In this document: positions 1-15,000 of the stretch, piece by piece
How the letters are laid out: the number at the start of each line of letters is the position of its first letter
Position numbering within the stretch: position 1 is the first letter of the stretch
Assembly: GCF_030867145.1 (NCBI RefSeq)
Contig: NC_134419.1
Coordinates: forward strand, 76,137,403-76,201,402
DNA from: Opisthocomus hoazin
Taxonomy: Eukaryota; Chordata; Aves; Opisthocomiformes; Opisthocomidae
Length of the DNA: 64,000 nt
Reading direction: 5' to 3'
The notes under the pieces: model-generated
What the model was told of the DNA's origin: nothing
Databases searched by the model: none
The model's input: the letters and a program-made list of their open reading frames with translations, nothing else
Translations under genes and position numbers: made by a program

Positions 1-3000
1 CACCAGAAGCTCAGAACAAAACAGTAGGGTAGAAAAAGGTAAAGCAAGACACAGTAAATTCCAGCTAGCCAGCCAAATTCCACAGAAAATCATTAAGCTG
101 GAAAAAAATCCTGGAGATTTCTAAGATTATTGGAAGAGGGTGTCGGTTGTTATTGATTTAAACTTTCTAGTATTTCAGTGCTTACTCCTGCATTAAAAGC
201 ATTGCCGTTCCTCATCTACCACAGCAGATAAGTGAACCACGTGCGAGGAGGGTTCTGATGCAAACCACAACCTCATCCCACCTGCGACCTGCTGGGAATG
301 TGAAGCCCACTGGCTACAAACCCTGTGCAAACATCACTCCCAGCTTTAATTTACAACAATGATTTTTTTCCAAAAAGCTCTAATGAGATGGTGTTTACAG
401 AGCCCTGCTTGCGCACGCCGGCAGTGTCAGGGAGCCCGGCAGCCGGTGGTGCAGCCCTGCCTGGCCGGCAGCCCCGTGGTGCCGAGGCGTGCAGCCAGCT
501 CCAGGTTCCATCAGGCCAAAGAGACTTTCTTCAGGCCACATCAGTTAATGATTCCCTAAATCTCTATCTCAATCCACTTTCAGGCAACCCAGTCATTTTG
601 TAGCTTGGTCCTTAATGCATGAGCCATCATTTCGCATGGCTCCTTACTCCATTTATTACAGTGTTGGTGTTCTCAGGTCCTCAAATTTTTCCAATAGCTG
701 TTTTTGCTAAGAAAATAGCATAAAGGTTTTATTGTCAGCCCAACAGCAATCTATGGAGGTAATAGTGCCCTTAGAGACAGACACATCTGCTTGGTCTGTC
801 AGTCTCTTTCATTTCCATATCAGAAAATAAATGTCTGCACTATAAAGAAAAGTTTAAAATGGGACAGCTGTGGTTCTGTCCTCTTCGGAGTAGATTGTAT
901 TTGTGCTTCTGCAAATAAAATCCAAAAAGCTACTTTAAACAGATAAGCAGCGATGCTCTTTCAAAATCAGATTTAGGATACAAGAGAGAGGAAAACATTT
1001 TTTTCCTCTACGTTTCTCTCTTCCCCCCAAGCACAGAAGTGCTTCTTGCATATTTTCCCTTTGTCCAACTTCTTTGTACCTGCAACAGCATGTAGTGCAG
1101 CCATGAGCACAGAAAGCTGAGGAATAGCAGAGCTGAGTGTTGCTTTGGACTCTGGCACTGATTCACTGTGTGAACCTGGCCATGTCGCTTAAACTTTCTG
1201 TAACTCACTTTCTCTGTTTATCCTCCTCAGAAAAAAAGTGATTTTTTTATGGAGCTGATAAGAGCAATTAGCATTATTCACTTGTAATTTCATGTGCATG
1301 TTATATATTGAATACAGGGTGAATATTACCAGATAATTTTGGTTCTAAAAATTTTTATTAGGAACTTTAATTAAGAAGTTGACTATGAATAGCTCTCCAC
1401 CATCCTAACAAGGAGAAGGCAGGAAAAACCATGGCATCTGTTCAAACAATGTCACCTGGTTTCAGTCTGTTCTCCAAATTATTTCTTGAAGAACCTACTT
1501 GTAAACTACCAACCAGTTTTACAGGCTTCCTGTTTGTCAAAGAGATTGTAAGAGTCTCTCTCCTGTTAATACAACTTTTGAGGTCTCACCTCAGTGCAAA
1601 TTTCCCGGTTAAAATGATGATAAAGCATAATGATGCTTTTCCTTTGTCACAAAAAAAAAGAACAGGTAAGATGTCAGCTGTATTAAGAGTTGATTTGTAT
1701 AAATGGTGCTTTCCAAAGGAAATGAAGCAAACTTGAATGTTTATACCTTTCACTGAAACTAGGATATTTCCCTAATGGAGAAAATTCACATGCACATTTT
1801 GAATTCTACTCAGAATATAACTTTCTGCATATAGCAATTGTGCTGTATGCATACGTTTTTAAGGAAAGGTGTAGGATTACTTGGTGGCTTTATAAGGTTT
1901 CTACAAAGTTGCTGAAGTGTAGTGTTCTCAAATGTTTAATTATATGATGGTGGCTGAAATTTACATATATGTAAATTTTTATTTGCAATGTATAATGAAT
2001 GCCCTATATATAATAACATAATAATATAGGCTATTAGGAAACACATCTGTACTAAATGGTATGGGTGAATGTAGGAGCACACAGATTGTGTTCGCCAGCT
2101 GATCACGTCATCCAGGCTGCTGTCAGAAAACAGGCTTTTTGATAGACTTCAGGAGAAGCAAGAGCTGGATATAAAAAAAAGGGAAAGGGAAAAGTTATTT
2201 TCCTGAAAGCTCTCCGGTTCCTGAGTTTAGGGTCACTATCACAAGACGACCGCATTTGTGGACTTCTCATGGGTAGCTGGCTTTGTCAGTGCTGTTTTCT
2301 CAGAGGTGCTGGCCATGGATCACTGTCATTTTAGACGTAAGACAGGTTGCTGAGCCTTTGCCCGGCGTCAGGAACTGGTGCTGCAGCGAGAGCAGCCGGC
2401 TGGGTGCTGTGCCTTGGCTGCTGGGACGGGCTCTGCTGCTGGATGCGGAGCAGCCTGACCTCCTTTGCAAGTGCTGCTAATGAGGGTTTAAAAATGAGGT
2501 CAGGGATTTGTTTCAGTCCAGAAAAACATGCAGCTGATAATGATGTGTAACTTCCCCTTTCTCCACACTTAGCATTAATTCAGGCTAATTCTGAAGAATA
2601 GACTCATGATCTGGATGGTAAAAATTGTTACAATTGGAGATTTAACTCCCTTTACAGAAGCTCAGAGGAGCTGAACAGTCTGGGACAAAAGTGGCAGAAG
2701 CTCTTAAAAATCTCTGTTGACATTCTCGAAGGCTGATGTCACCATGCAGCTTTTTCTAAATAAAAGGGTCATATGTGTGGGTGCCTACAGTATTAATTAA
2801 CTTTTCTTACCGCGTGGCTGTGGATAGTTAACGATTAACACTTCTGTCACATGATAGTGGTCAGAACGGATTATCTCAAATTGCTACTGTTAAATCTCTA
2901 AAGAAAAGCAGATCATAACACCAAATAAACAGCAGCAACGGCCAAGCCAACCTGTAAGTACAAAATGCTAATGAGCTCAATAGATATAGCTAGCCTGGGT

Positions 3001-6000
3001 CATTACTAAGAGGGTGTGTGTGTCCCTCCCTGTACAGGTAGATGCTGTTTCAGCGGGTTTCTTGATTTTTTTATTGTATTCTAAAAACAATCCCTCCTGT
3101 CCAGACCTGTCGGAGACCCCGGATCCCCCCAGCATGTTTCCTGTGACAAGCCCACAGCTGATGGATTGATTTAAACTGTAAATGGAATTTTTAGAAGACA
3201 AGTGGAAAATGCTACCGTATCACCCAGACAGGGAGTGAATCAGCCCTGTGAACAGCCTAGAAGCCATCTTCATGTGACAATATTTGCAGGAGTGTGAAAC
3301 CCTGTCTGCTTTTGAGGGCCTCCCCGAGAGTGCTGTCTGTCCGTCACCATGCCGAGCTTTCACAGGACCTCGGTACGTGTTTTGGGGCAGATGTGCTGTG
3401 CAGAGTCACTGTCACTTCTTTCAGACCACTTCACTACTCCTGACTGTTCCAACAGCAATTAATGGCAGCAGCTCACGGTTTGTGTTGCTAAACACCAGGT
3501 TTCCATCGTTTCCCCTGTGTTGTTGGAATACTGAGTTGTGATGCAGTTATTTTTTTTTTTCCTTTCTTTTTCCTTTCTTTTTACTTCTCTCTTCTGTTAC
3601 TATCTTATTACGTACTGCCCTCTGCTCTCTGGGGGTTCATCACGTGGACAGATGTGGTTTGGAGCTCCCCAGGTGCATTAGCATCGCTGATTTTCCCTGA
3701 AATTCATGGGCAATGCTGAGCAAAGCTGCATACAGGCAAACACCAAGAAGTAGCTGTGTTCCAAGATCAGGCCAAATATCTGCCTCAAAACCAGAACAGA
3801 AACTATGACAGTTTCCATTGCATAGTTACCTGTTGCAATAAAAATTAAGATTGATACCATTTTGTGGTGACGGAGCTAGTTGCGGTGTATCTCCCCACGT
3901 AAGTTCTCTGATGTCTGTTAACAAGTCAGTTCAAGCTGTGGGCTGCTCCTTACCCAGAGCATCACTAATCTCTGTTTCATAAGAAGAAGCACGTGGGAAA
4001 GGAATTCAGTAATAACTTTAAATCTCCGCAGCCTCCATACTTTCTGTCAAAGTCCAATGAGCCAGGCCAACTGGAACAAAAGTCATTAGAGAAAACACTC
4101 TCACAGTAAGGATATAAAAGCCTAATTAATTAACAAAACAGGCTAATTAGAGAATCAAGCTGGGATTTGGTAACAGCATCCAAAGCACTGATAAAATTGA
4201 TCACATGTGCACAATTAACATACTGTGAAGATTTGAGCCGATAGATTATATCTTTGAAGTCTCCATTGACCACCAGGAAAAGGTGAGGAAGATCTTGTGA
4301 CCGGGCCATGGTTCAGCTCAACTGTAGGGCAGCAATTAATGCAGGAGGCACTATAAAGTAAGATCCATGGAGATCTCTGCAGTGCCAGTGGTGACTGAAC
4401 CCAGGTCAGCTTGCATGGTTCTAGGGACCCGATTTACTTTCAGCTTCTGGAACATTTCCTTGAAATTATCTCAAATGTGACGGATCCATTTAAATGAGAT
4501 TGTACATAAATGCCCACTATAATTAATAATGAAAGCAGCTGCAAGGACCATACATGTTCATTTACCCAGCCTCCAGCACGGCTCATGCTGAGACCCATCA
4601 GTGCTGCCACAGCTATGTACACCAGGCATGCTGGTTTGGACTGATCGTACAAGACTGCAGCACGTGTAGGTATCAATTGCTGTAAATCTGGCGCAGAGAA
4701 AATCAGTATTTCATCATGGCTGCCTAGGATTTCCAGAACAGATGATCCAGTCCTGGTTTCCACTAAGTGAATTTACTCTCCAAGCTGTCGGAGGGAAGAA
4801 AGACCGTCCTTGACGAAGTGTCTGCAGCCTGTTTGCCCTGTCCACTCCTCCTTTCTCTTCCTTGCTGTGCCCCGTCATGACTGTGGTAGGCAGAGGGATG
4901 TGGCAGGCTGTGACACTCCTTGTGCCTGTCAGAAAGGGTCCTTGCTTCCTCCTTGCAAGCTTCTCCATGGCTTGCTCTGCATGATTCAGCCTCTGGAAGC
5001 CCCCAGAGCAGGAGGGAGCATTCAGCTGGGTGATGCAAAGGAAAGCCCAAGGGGATCCAGGTCCAGCCATCAGGTTGAGGGTAGCAGCAGCCAGAACAGA
5101 AATAACTCTCATAGCTAGCATTCAAAGAACTTAAACCTGGAGTTTCAACCAGCAAATTGCTTTCACTTTGCAGAAGCAGAGCTTTTGTTAAAGGTCCCTT
5201 TCCACACTTTTAATGAGAGCCATATTTTTACGAGAGCCATGAAAATAAATTAGAAAACTTCAGCCTTTGGACTGTTGCTAGCCTGGATGGCATTTGCAGG
5301 CACTATCATCTTACATTTTTTAAACTTCAAGTCTGTCTTCTGCTCTGGATGAAGTGGTTATGGAATGACATATACTCCAAAACAATACCAACCATGCCAC
5401 AGAAAGATGCCTTCTCTATAAGTGTGAAGAGTGTCTCATCCACATCTTGCGGCTGCCTGGTTTACACTAAAGACAGCATCTCACCTTAAGTCATTTTTCT
5501 CAATGCTGTTATGAAGAGTAACTATTTCAGGGTGAAATCTGAGACTTAAAAAATTTGAGAAAGGGAGAAAGGAGAGAAAGTATTTTTGAATTTCACCACA
5601 ATTGAAATGCCAGTGTTTGCAATGCCAACCCAAGCAACTGTTGGCAATTTTAGAAATGTTTCAGAACAGAGCTACAAGAAAGATGCCAGCATAAGAAATA
5701 TTGCCTTCCAAAAACTGAAAGCCCTCTGTTTTTCTGTGCTGTGCAACCAAACACTTGACTGGGGGCTAGAAGTCCCCTGGGTGGAAGCAGGTTTCCAACA
5801 GCAGAGGGCTCTTCTGGCTCAGCAAATGATGGAAATATCAGCTTCAGTACCTGAAAGCAACCGATAAAACAAATAAAATGCAGAACAGAAATGAGCTGCA
5901 AATTTTTAATGGCAAGGGTGAACTTTATTGGAATGACTTAACTGATGACAGATGTGACAGAGAAGTGAGAATGTGTTTAAAAGTTATGAATTTTGGTGTA

Positions 6001-9000
6001 GAAATAATCTAATCAAAACCCCTTCCTAGCCAGTATTTTGTAGTGGATCAAAATGGATTACCACAAAAATCCATCCCAAATTTACAGCTTCTCATTCTTC
6101 TGTGCAAAATATCATAAGCTAAAGATGGGGGGGTTAACATGATTCTAATTTTTAGTTTTATACATTGGTATTCTAGCAATATGTTTTGATGGAAATACTG
6201 TCCAGAAATTTTTCACATTTGATTAGGTTTTAGTTACAGAAGTTCACCAGCCTGGTAAGTTTGCAAAGTGTTTGGAGCTAGCTTCTGAGGCTTGAATTTA
6301 ATATTTGGAGAGAAATTAGGGTAAAGTAGTAGAAATCATATAACTTAGGGTTCCTGGTCACTGGAAAATGATACTTTTTTCCAATGAGGGCATGAAGTGG
6401 CCATATAGATGTGTAATTCAGCAACAGCAAAGTTACCTAGTCATGTATTTTTTATTCCTGAGGCCACTTCATGCACTCAGGATCTTGGAAGACCACAGCA
6501 GAAATGAGCAGATGTGCGTGTACATGCAGAAAGTTTATATTCCTGCAGTGGCTGATCATGATCTCAACCCAATGACTGGTATAGATATGATTTCTATATT
6601 ATTAGTCAGATTTCATCTTCTCTCAGCAGGGCAAGCATTAGGGAAGTGCTCTGATATGTGTTCCATCTAAACAACAAAAAGTGGTCCTACTTAATGGGAT
6701 ACTCCACATCATTTCTAGATCAAAATTTGGTATTAGTATCTAGTATTACTAGTAGGACCTGGTATTAGGTAGAAGTGACATGCTTAACGTCATGTCAAGA
6801 AGTTTCTTACAGTAAAGTGAATAGCATGTATTTGGTGCATAATCCTTTTCTACAAATTGGGTTAAATTTCTCTGAATTTCTCTGAAAGTTCTGAATTTGT
6901 TGCAGCTATTTATTGTAGAAAGCATTGCCACACCTCTCTGTACTGTGTGGAAATTGCGATTAATCTCTGTTTAATCTGAGTCTGTCAATTAGAGGCTACC
7001 TTAGCTCAGCATCATGCGTAAATACGCCAGAATGATCCGATCATGTATACAGCCTATACGTGGGGTCTCTTCATGGGACTTTGGGAATATTTGAATGTAA
7101 ACTAAATACAGGCAGCTCTTTGAAATTCATAAATAAATACCATATGTCAAACCTTTTCACATGCCCTTGTGTAAATTGTTGTTTTGTTTGCACTATGTAA
7201 CCAGATGTTGTTATATAAAATATCTCCCATGCTGAGAGCTGTTACTAGAGGCTGCAAAGAGCACATGCCGTTAGCAAAAGAAACAGTGTTCTTGCCTTTT
7301 TTCCTTCTATGTACAGCAGCTTAGAACATTTTAGCTCTTACTCAGAATAGATTCCATCTTGATTTACATTCTTCTGAAAGAAGCAGCAGGCTATATTTAC
7401 GCAATGCCCAGTGCCAGCATTTCCATTAGCCTTGAAGACCGTTCGTTCTCCTCTTCCTTCGAGGTAATGTCACCTTTTTGCTCCCAGCGTTGGACTCATG
7501 CTCAGGCAGAAACTGTTCCCTCGCAAGAGCAAGTGAACGGCTGTCCTTCCCTCCTGGGCTACCCTGCCCAGGTAACGGGGTGCAAACGCACGTCTCCAGA
7601 AATGAACCAGTCGTTGGTCTGAAGTTGGGACACCAGCTTCGCCTTGGTTGCTGATTCTTTCGGTATATGTTCTTGGGCTCACTTTCTCTGCTTTCACACA
7701 AAGAAGTAATACCAGGAAGACTGAAAATTTTCCATTCTGTGGTATTTCATTGCAGATGACTTGACACCACACTTTGCACCTTCCTGATCCATCGCAGAGC
7801 TGCCGCCTGTGTGCCACCTCCACGGCCAGAGCTGCCAAGCCAGGCGGCAGCTGAAGATCTGCCCGGGTCTTTAACCTTCCCAGGATGAGGGGGTGGCTTT
7901 AGTGAACAGACATGGACACTTTGTAATTAATTTGATAAGTGATTTTTCGCTCTCTGTTCCTGAGGGCCTTCTTCATAAACAGTAAAAGACTTGGAGGGAA
8001 AAACAGGAAATTTGTGAAGAAATCTCTCTCAAAATGACTGTGGGCATTTCAATTACAGCAGCTTCTGAGAGCTGACTGCTCCTCTTGGAAGCAGAGAGTT
8101 TTTCATGCACAAAGCGATCTGAGGCAGGACCTGCACATACAATCCCTTCAAATTACGAATTTTGCAGAGCTTGTACCACACAGAAGAGGATCTGACAGAT
8201 TAAAGGAAAAGAGAGGGGGGAACTCACAGACTTTGTTGAGTGCTCAGTGGGGTGAGAACCCGCCTAAGAAGGACTCGTCCTCTGAGAGTGAAAGGAGGAT
8301 GCAGCCACGTTTCTGAGTCTTTGTGACAAAGGAAAGACTTTCTTCAAATAACGAATACAGTATCTCACAACAATCTCCTGCTTTGATCTGATCAGCTACC
8401 TTTATCACTGCTCGCTGCAAAACCTTTGTGCTGCCCGTTCGCATATGGAGATGTTTTAAGCAATTAGAAGAAAGTGAGACAAGAGCTGTTCTGCCACTTT
8501 CTTTTTGAGTTCATTGAAATGGCCCCTGTCGTACAACGTAACAGACCACCAACTGCTAGGAAATTCAATCAGAATGCAGAATCGCAGTGAAAAATTAGCC
8601 TCCTAAGGAGCAAGTTCAGTTCTGTTCGACTGAACAATGTGTTAAGAATAGCTCTGAGCATATGGCTCCCCTATGATCCCCATTTAAAAGCAATCTGAAC
8701 TGATTGATGAGGGAAATTAAAGGGTACATCTAAGCATTCCCTACAGCTGCCAAAACAGAAAATTATTTATTTAATTTTCCCATGTAGGAATATAGGACTC
8801 GAATTTCTGTAAGGCCCCCCGCTATATACCAGCATGTTTTTCAACATGATCAGCAATAGGGGCATAAGACTTAGGTAATGCTTCTCCCACAAATGCTGCT
8901 TTTAACCACCTGCCGGCTTCACTCGTGTCTATCGCCATCGGTTAGCAGAGTCTGTCTCTGGAAATAAAATCATAATACATTTCGAATTAGCAACATGCTA

Positions 9001-12000
9001 CTATTTTTATTACTACTATAGATATCCCTAAGACCACAGCAAGAATTTCTGGTCTTAGGTTTGGATGTAGAAGTGGATCAAAGCAAAGTCACTGATTCAG
9101 TAAGGAGAAGTGATACCTTTTTGGATCTGAACAGGTTTGATGCCCTGATCCAGGGAATCCTCACACCTAATTTTTGCTGCTGGTGTCTGCATATTTATGC
9201 AGATACCTGAGACCAGGTGATTCCCAGAGACTTCCACCCCACAGACTCTGCAGGGGCCAAGATGTGCTGGCTCTACAGCCAGTGCAGATCACTGTCATTG
9301 CAGCAGAGCTGGCAAAAGCCTACTAATGTGCTATGGAAAGTTCTTACAGCAAATGAGACAATGGACAGACAAAGTAATAACCTTTTAGATCACCACAGGA
9401 ATTTTCAGAGACCATCTGTAGGTATTTGTACCTCTTCCTGTCCTGCCTCATGATGTTCTCAGCAGAAAAGCAGAAAATGGAAGAGATATGCAGAGGTAGA
9501 GACTCTTTGGCTCTGTGTCAGTTTATCTACAGGATGGCAAAATATCTTCACATGGAGTTATAATTAGGGGAAATGGTTTTGTTCACCTCAGATACTGGAA
9601 TCAAAATTAACTCTTGAAATAATGATAATAATGTCTCCAAAATGTTTTTTTTTTTAAATTTTTTTTCAGAATTGTGTTATACTTTCCTTTTGGTCTTAGG
9701 TTCATCTGGGAAGAAAAGACATCACACGAGCCCAGGTCTAAGGATCTGCCTTGTCTGGAATGTGAGATAACTGCCATTTCTGAGCTGGGCTCTATTTCTG
9801 TATTTCAATATGCAATCTACTCGGGCTGCACATACACTCCTGCCTGTCTTGTGCTTCTTAAAACCTATATTCATCATTAATGCAACAGTAATGCAAGAGT
9901 TTCAATGCCTAAAGTTCCCAATAAAGCCAAAGCTTTGAACTGTCCTTTTGTGGGCTTCTCTTATCTGTGAGTCAGTACTGAGTCAGTATTTGCTTCTCTG
10001 ATAATGAACAGTAAAATATATTCATCTTTATAAATATAGGGAAGCCAAGTTAGTCTTTTAAAAAAATTAACTGAAATGCTCCAGAACAAAAGAATGCAGC
10101 TATTTTGCATTTCTGATGGTGTAAAAGGCTCTTTGCCTTCTATACATAACTGTTTATAGTGTTTTAGTAAGAAATAAAATTGACAGGGCAATAGAAATGA
10201 AAAACCGTAATAACCTACTGTTAAGCAATTGCCATAACAGTATCTGTTATAGCTTTTAATAAGCTAAACAGTCATAATTCAATGAATCTCAGACCATGTG
10301 GCTGAGGTGGCTGGATAGTATCAAACATGAGGTATGAGAAGAGAACAATAAATCAGGCGGAATATAACAGTCACTGGTGAAACCTGTAAGCTCTTAAACC
10401 AGGATCTTCAGAAGTAGTTTGATGCTCTGATTTTAATGGAAATTGGGAGTCAGCTGTTCCATAGCAAAATGTAAGTTCTGCAAAGCAAAGAAAAGAAGCA
10501 GAACTTTTATAAAGTAATACGTAATTCACAGCCCACGAGAGCTACCTTACAATGAGAAACTCCACATTGTTCTGCTTAACAAAGTGAAGATTGAGAGTCT
10601 CTTGTTTGCATTGAAACCATCTTTGCAAGTTACAGAGATAATCAAGTTATCTCTATTCTACGTTAGAAAAGGGAGAAGTGCTCTTAGTGGTATCTTCAGC
10701 CGGAAAGCCTATGAAAAGACCTACAAAGCTTTTTTGTCTGAGTCTGGTGACTATTAATGACTGTGAGAAATGCACAGCTACACATAAAATCTCCATAGAG
10801 TGAAGGTAGCACAAGCATTGCATAACACTTCCACTAATGTCTTTCATCTTCTCCCTTTTCTGTTGCCACCCAAATTGCGATTTCTCCATTCAGTGCCTCT
10901 CTTCTATGCATCTCATCTCCTTCTTTACCTTTCTCACCTGACTGTGTTTTTCTGTCCAAAAGGGACCAACAGGCAGTGCTTCTGTGTAATTCAGAGCCTG
11001 GAGGATGCCTAGATCTATCTTCGCTGACAGATGACCCTGCAAAACCTCTTTGTTCTAGCTCCTTCAGAGCAAACCTCAGAGAGCATATTTGCCTCCTTCT
11101 CAAGGTGCTCTAATCAGTGCTGACTCCTTTGTACTCTTTTGACTTTTGTGGCCTGAGTAACAGGATGATTTTACTAAGGATGCTGGAGAGGTTTATGGCA
11201 CTGGACTGCTGTGTAAAAGAGCACAAAGGTTTTAAAAATGGTCAATAGAAACCAGTGGTCTTAAACTGGAAGATACGTTGCATTGGTTCTCAGTCCCAAC
11301 TTGTTCTAACGTCCCTGCTGCCATCTCTTGATCTGGGTTGATATCCAGCTCCAGCTTTCCTGATCAATATCAGGAAAAAGATAAATCTTAATAGATATTA
11401 CAGCATGCAGTGCAAACAGCATTGTTTCTACCTAGGTGTCTTTTTTGCTGGCTTGTGCTAATGATAAAACTGCTTACATGTTGTAACTGATTGTAAGTAG
11501 AGCTGACTTGAATCATTCATGCTGTCTGAGTGATTAAAATTTTCCAGATAGATTCTCAAAACACAAAGGTCATATAATTAGTCTCCCTCTAAGTGAGAAA
11601 TTCTTTCTTCGGGGTCTATCTGCAAAACAGAACGTAGTATATAATGTACATACCTCTGCATAGCTCAATCTGGAGTGTCTGTATGCTGTAACACTTCCCA
11701 GGTTAGGAGAAAGGTCCCAACTTCAAAGACAGACACTTCATACTTACTGCTGCACAGAGGTGTATTCTCCTGCTTATGAACATCACACGAGCAGCAAAGT
11801 CCTTTATTATGAAGTTGTTAAGTAACAAGCTTAACTTTTTATGCCATGTTTTTAATCTCAATTTGTCTGCTCCTCTAAACCTAGATTGCCACGAAGAATT
11901 CTGTGGGGGTTTTGATTTGTATTAACTGCAGATGGATCTGAGACAAGAAAATATGCCTTTAAAATGATGCCAGATTTTTTTTCCTAGTTGTAAGCAATGG

Positions 12001-15000
12001 AGATAAATACTTGCACAATTATTAAAATAATCCAGAGCAACCTAGAAGAGTCATTAGACCTTCTAATAATAATGTTCTGTTTTTCCAAAAGCTTTCATTC
12101 AGATTAAATTACCAGAGGTTGAATCTAAGTGCAGATCCAAACCATGAATTTTCTCCTGTTATTTCTCCCACTTATTGCCTCTGACATATCTAAAAGGGAC
12201 TGAAAATTTTCTTATGCAGAAGACAGGTAGAAACCCTCAAGAAAGCTTAAGTGCAGCTTCTCTAGTAAAGCAGCAATGGATTTCCACTCAGACCAGAAGA
12301 CAAATTTTAGTCGATGCTTTCTGACTTGCAGAAGGGTTGAGAAATATTTAATCTACAAAGCTTCAGGCAGAAATTTGTGATAATAAATGCAGCAACATAA
12401 ATACAGGCAAAGTGATTACAAATAAAAGCTTCACCTTTAGAGGTCTCACAAAAGGCATGGAATAAGGGATTCTTCATTTAGTTATGTACAACCTCAGCAT
12501 CATCCACCACATTTTATTTTTTTATTACTGTATTACTTTTCACTACTGTTTCTTTAACCACTTTGTAACCTGGTGAGTGACTGCTACACACCAAATAACT
12601 GTGTCTTTAAATCTCCTCCTAAATGTTTTAAAATTTATTTTAAAATTCTAATTCTACATTTTTAAATTCAAACTTTAATTATATTATAGATATAGTTACT
12701 GTTTGCTGTGGTTTGGGGTGGATGTCTTTATTTGGATACTGAGGAATGTCAATGGCAGACGTACAGCGATGATTGTGCTCTAGCTTCAAACTCCTTCAGG
12801 CAATTTCCCTAGTAGATGCCAGGGCTTTTACTGGGGCAAGACTGGACTTTTTTTTCTCCAGGAAGACTCCATTAGGAACTGAATTCCTTTAAATTATTGT
12901 CCCTTTTTATGTATCTCTAGTTTTATAACATGACAAATTCAATCTCGCTTAAATGTTACAGTAATCTCGTTCTAAAAGCCAAGAAGATTCTGTTCCTGAA
13001 AACTGTCTCACGGTTTTAAAGGGCCACATAATTTTTGTCAAGGCTGTTTCATTAATAGTTTATTTCTACAGTTTCTCTCTTTTCTTTCAGTTACATTCAT
13101 TGTCTTCTATGTTTCTCTCTCTCTAATGCAACTCAAAGGAAAAAAACAGTCAGATTAATCCTTGAGAACTCAACTCCAGTATTTTATCATTAATAAACCT
13201 ACATGTCATCTGATGGAGAGAAATAAGGCACGTCTAGAAAGCTGAAGAGTTTGGAGAAAGCAGTGGCTGAAGACCTTGAAAAGTAAAAGGAAATGTTCTA
13301 ATATTTTAAGAAAATTTAAAATCTCTTGCTTAAGCTTTAAAAATGTGTGTAAGTATGTACAAGCTTCAATCAACATGCAAGTTTAGAATTCCTTCCTACA
13401 TATATATATAACATTCATCTTAAAATAGAAACAAGAAGTCTGGGACAGTCAATGAATAGTAAAATGCTGAGGGACTTTTCTGCAAGCTGAAGGTTTTGCC
13501 TTAGGCTAAAATCTTGCCATATTGACCTGTGAGAGAGTTTACATGCAGCTAAAGTAAGTGGTGTGAGCCTGCCAGAGGGTGTCGTGAGACAATTCATGAC
13601 GGACAATTAGGGAAGAACATCTCCTCGGAAAGAGTTCCCTGCCACAGCTGGCTAATTCACAGGCAAACAGGAACATTTACAGTAAACCTTTGATCCTCAC
13701 TAGTCATTCCCATAAGCTGTCTTTTCTTCAAGAATGCAAGGAAAAGGATAGGATGCCCTTCAGCCCTCATCAATGAGCAAGAAGCTCATCTAGGTGCCAC
13801 TGGGAATCAGCTATCTTCTCTCCTTCCAAAACCGAAATGTTACCCAGACCCCAGCTTGTCACCACAGCTAATCCCCCAGTACCACAGGTGGACTCAAATC
13901 AAAGCTCCTGTGCCAGAGGGGCTCCTTCACGGCTGATGGGCGATCCGTCTTCTCTGTCATTTGGATGGAAGGATTTGGGTTCCCCCGTCGTACATCGTGG
14001 GAACAGCTTTACATGTACAGTTTTGCACATACACCTCTCTGCTCGGCCCTGGGAAGCAAGCTAAATATTGTTTTCAGCCAGTCATCTGCACTAAATAAAC
14101 CCTCTGCTGCCTTTGAAATATGCTCATAAATTTAAATCAATACTGAGCCTGGAGTCTCCACTCCTTGATAAGAGCACATTTTTCGTGTTGCAAGCATATT
14201 GTTGAGACTCTAGAGGCTGAATCCTTGTCTGCCGGCCAACATCTGGGGTATCATTTTTTAAGGCAAACTTTCTAGGTCATTGTAAACTGCTCTAATCTCC
14301 CTTGTTGAAATTTACATTTCTAAACCAAAGAGGGATCATGATGCATTTGTCCTGTCACATGCTATGGCATTTAACCAGGAGGTTAATTCATTGATTGACT
14401 TACCGCCTCTCTTCAGCCTGCTTTGCTACTAATCTTCCATACAAATGAGGTTAAGAAATATAATTTAGATTTACCAGCATAAACAAAGTGTACAGCTACC
14501 CCTCTAGGATGTAAAGCTTTGGGAATTCAGGGGATAAGAAGAAAATAGCATAGCTGAAGAAACAATAAAATTATCATTAATGGTAAAATCCACATGCTGA
14601 AAATGGTGAAAAATAGAAGGAACAAATTGAGGAAAGGAAAGTTTCCACTTCCAGTAACCAGGCCTGGGCACAAAGGCAGAGGGCATGGAGAAGGGAGCAA
14701 CATCCCACCCCGCTTTGTAATCTGTGTCCGTGAGCAACCCTGACTGCAGATCACAGACTTCCCTGTTTGCGGCATCCGAAATCGGTGCCCAATGAGTAGG
14801 GCTGATGGTTTTCCTGTACCCATAGCAGTCCATGGTGGTTTGAAGATCCCCCAACAGACACTGCTGTGAGCCCAAATTAAATAATCTCTTTGCACTGAAT
14901 GCCTTCCAGCAAAAGCCCCCAGCTGAGAAGTGCTTGCTTCCTGGAAAAAGAGCAAAAATTAGAAACACTGGGTTTGTTTCTAGCCCAGTTGCTCTGCCCA

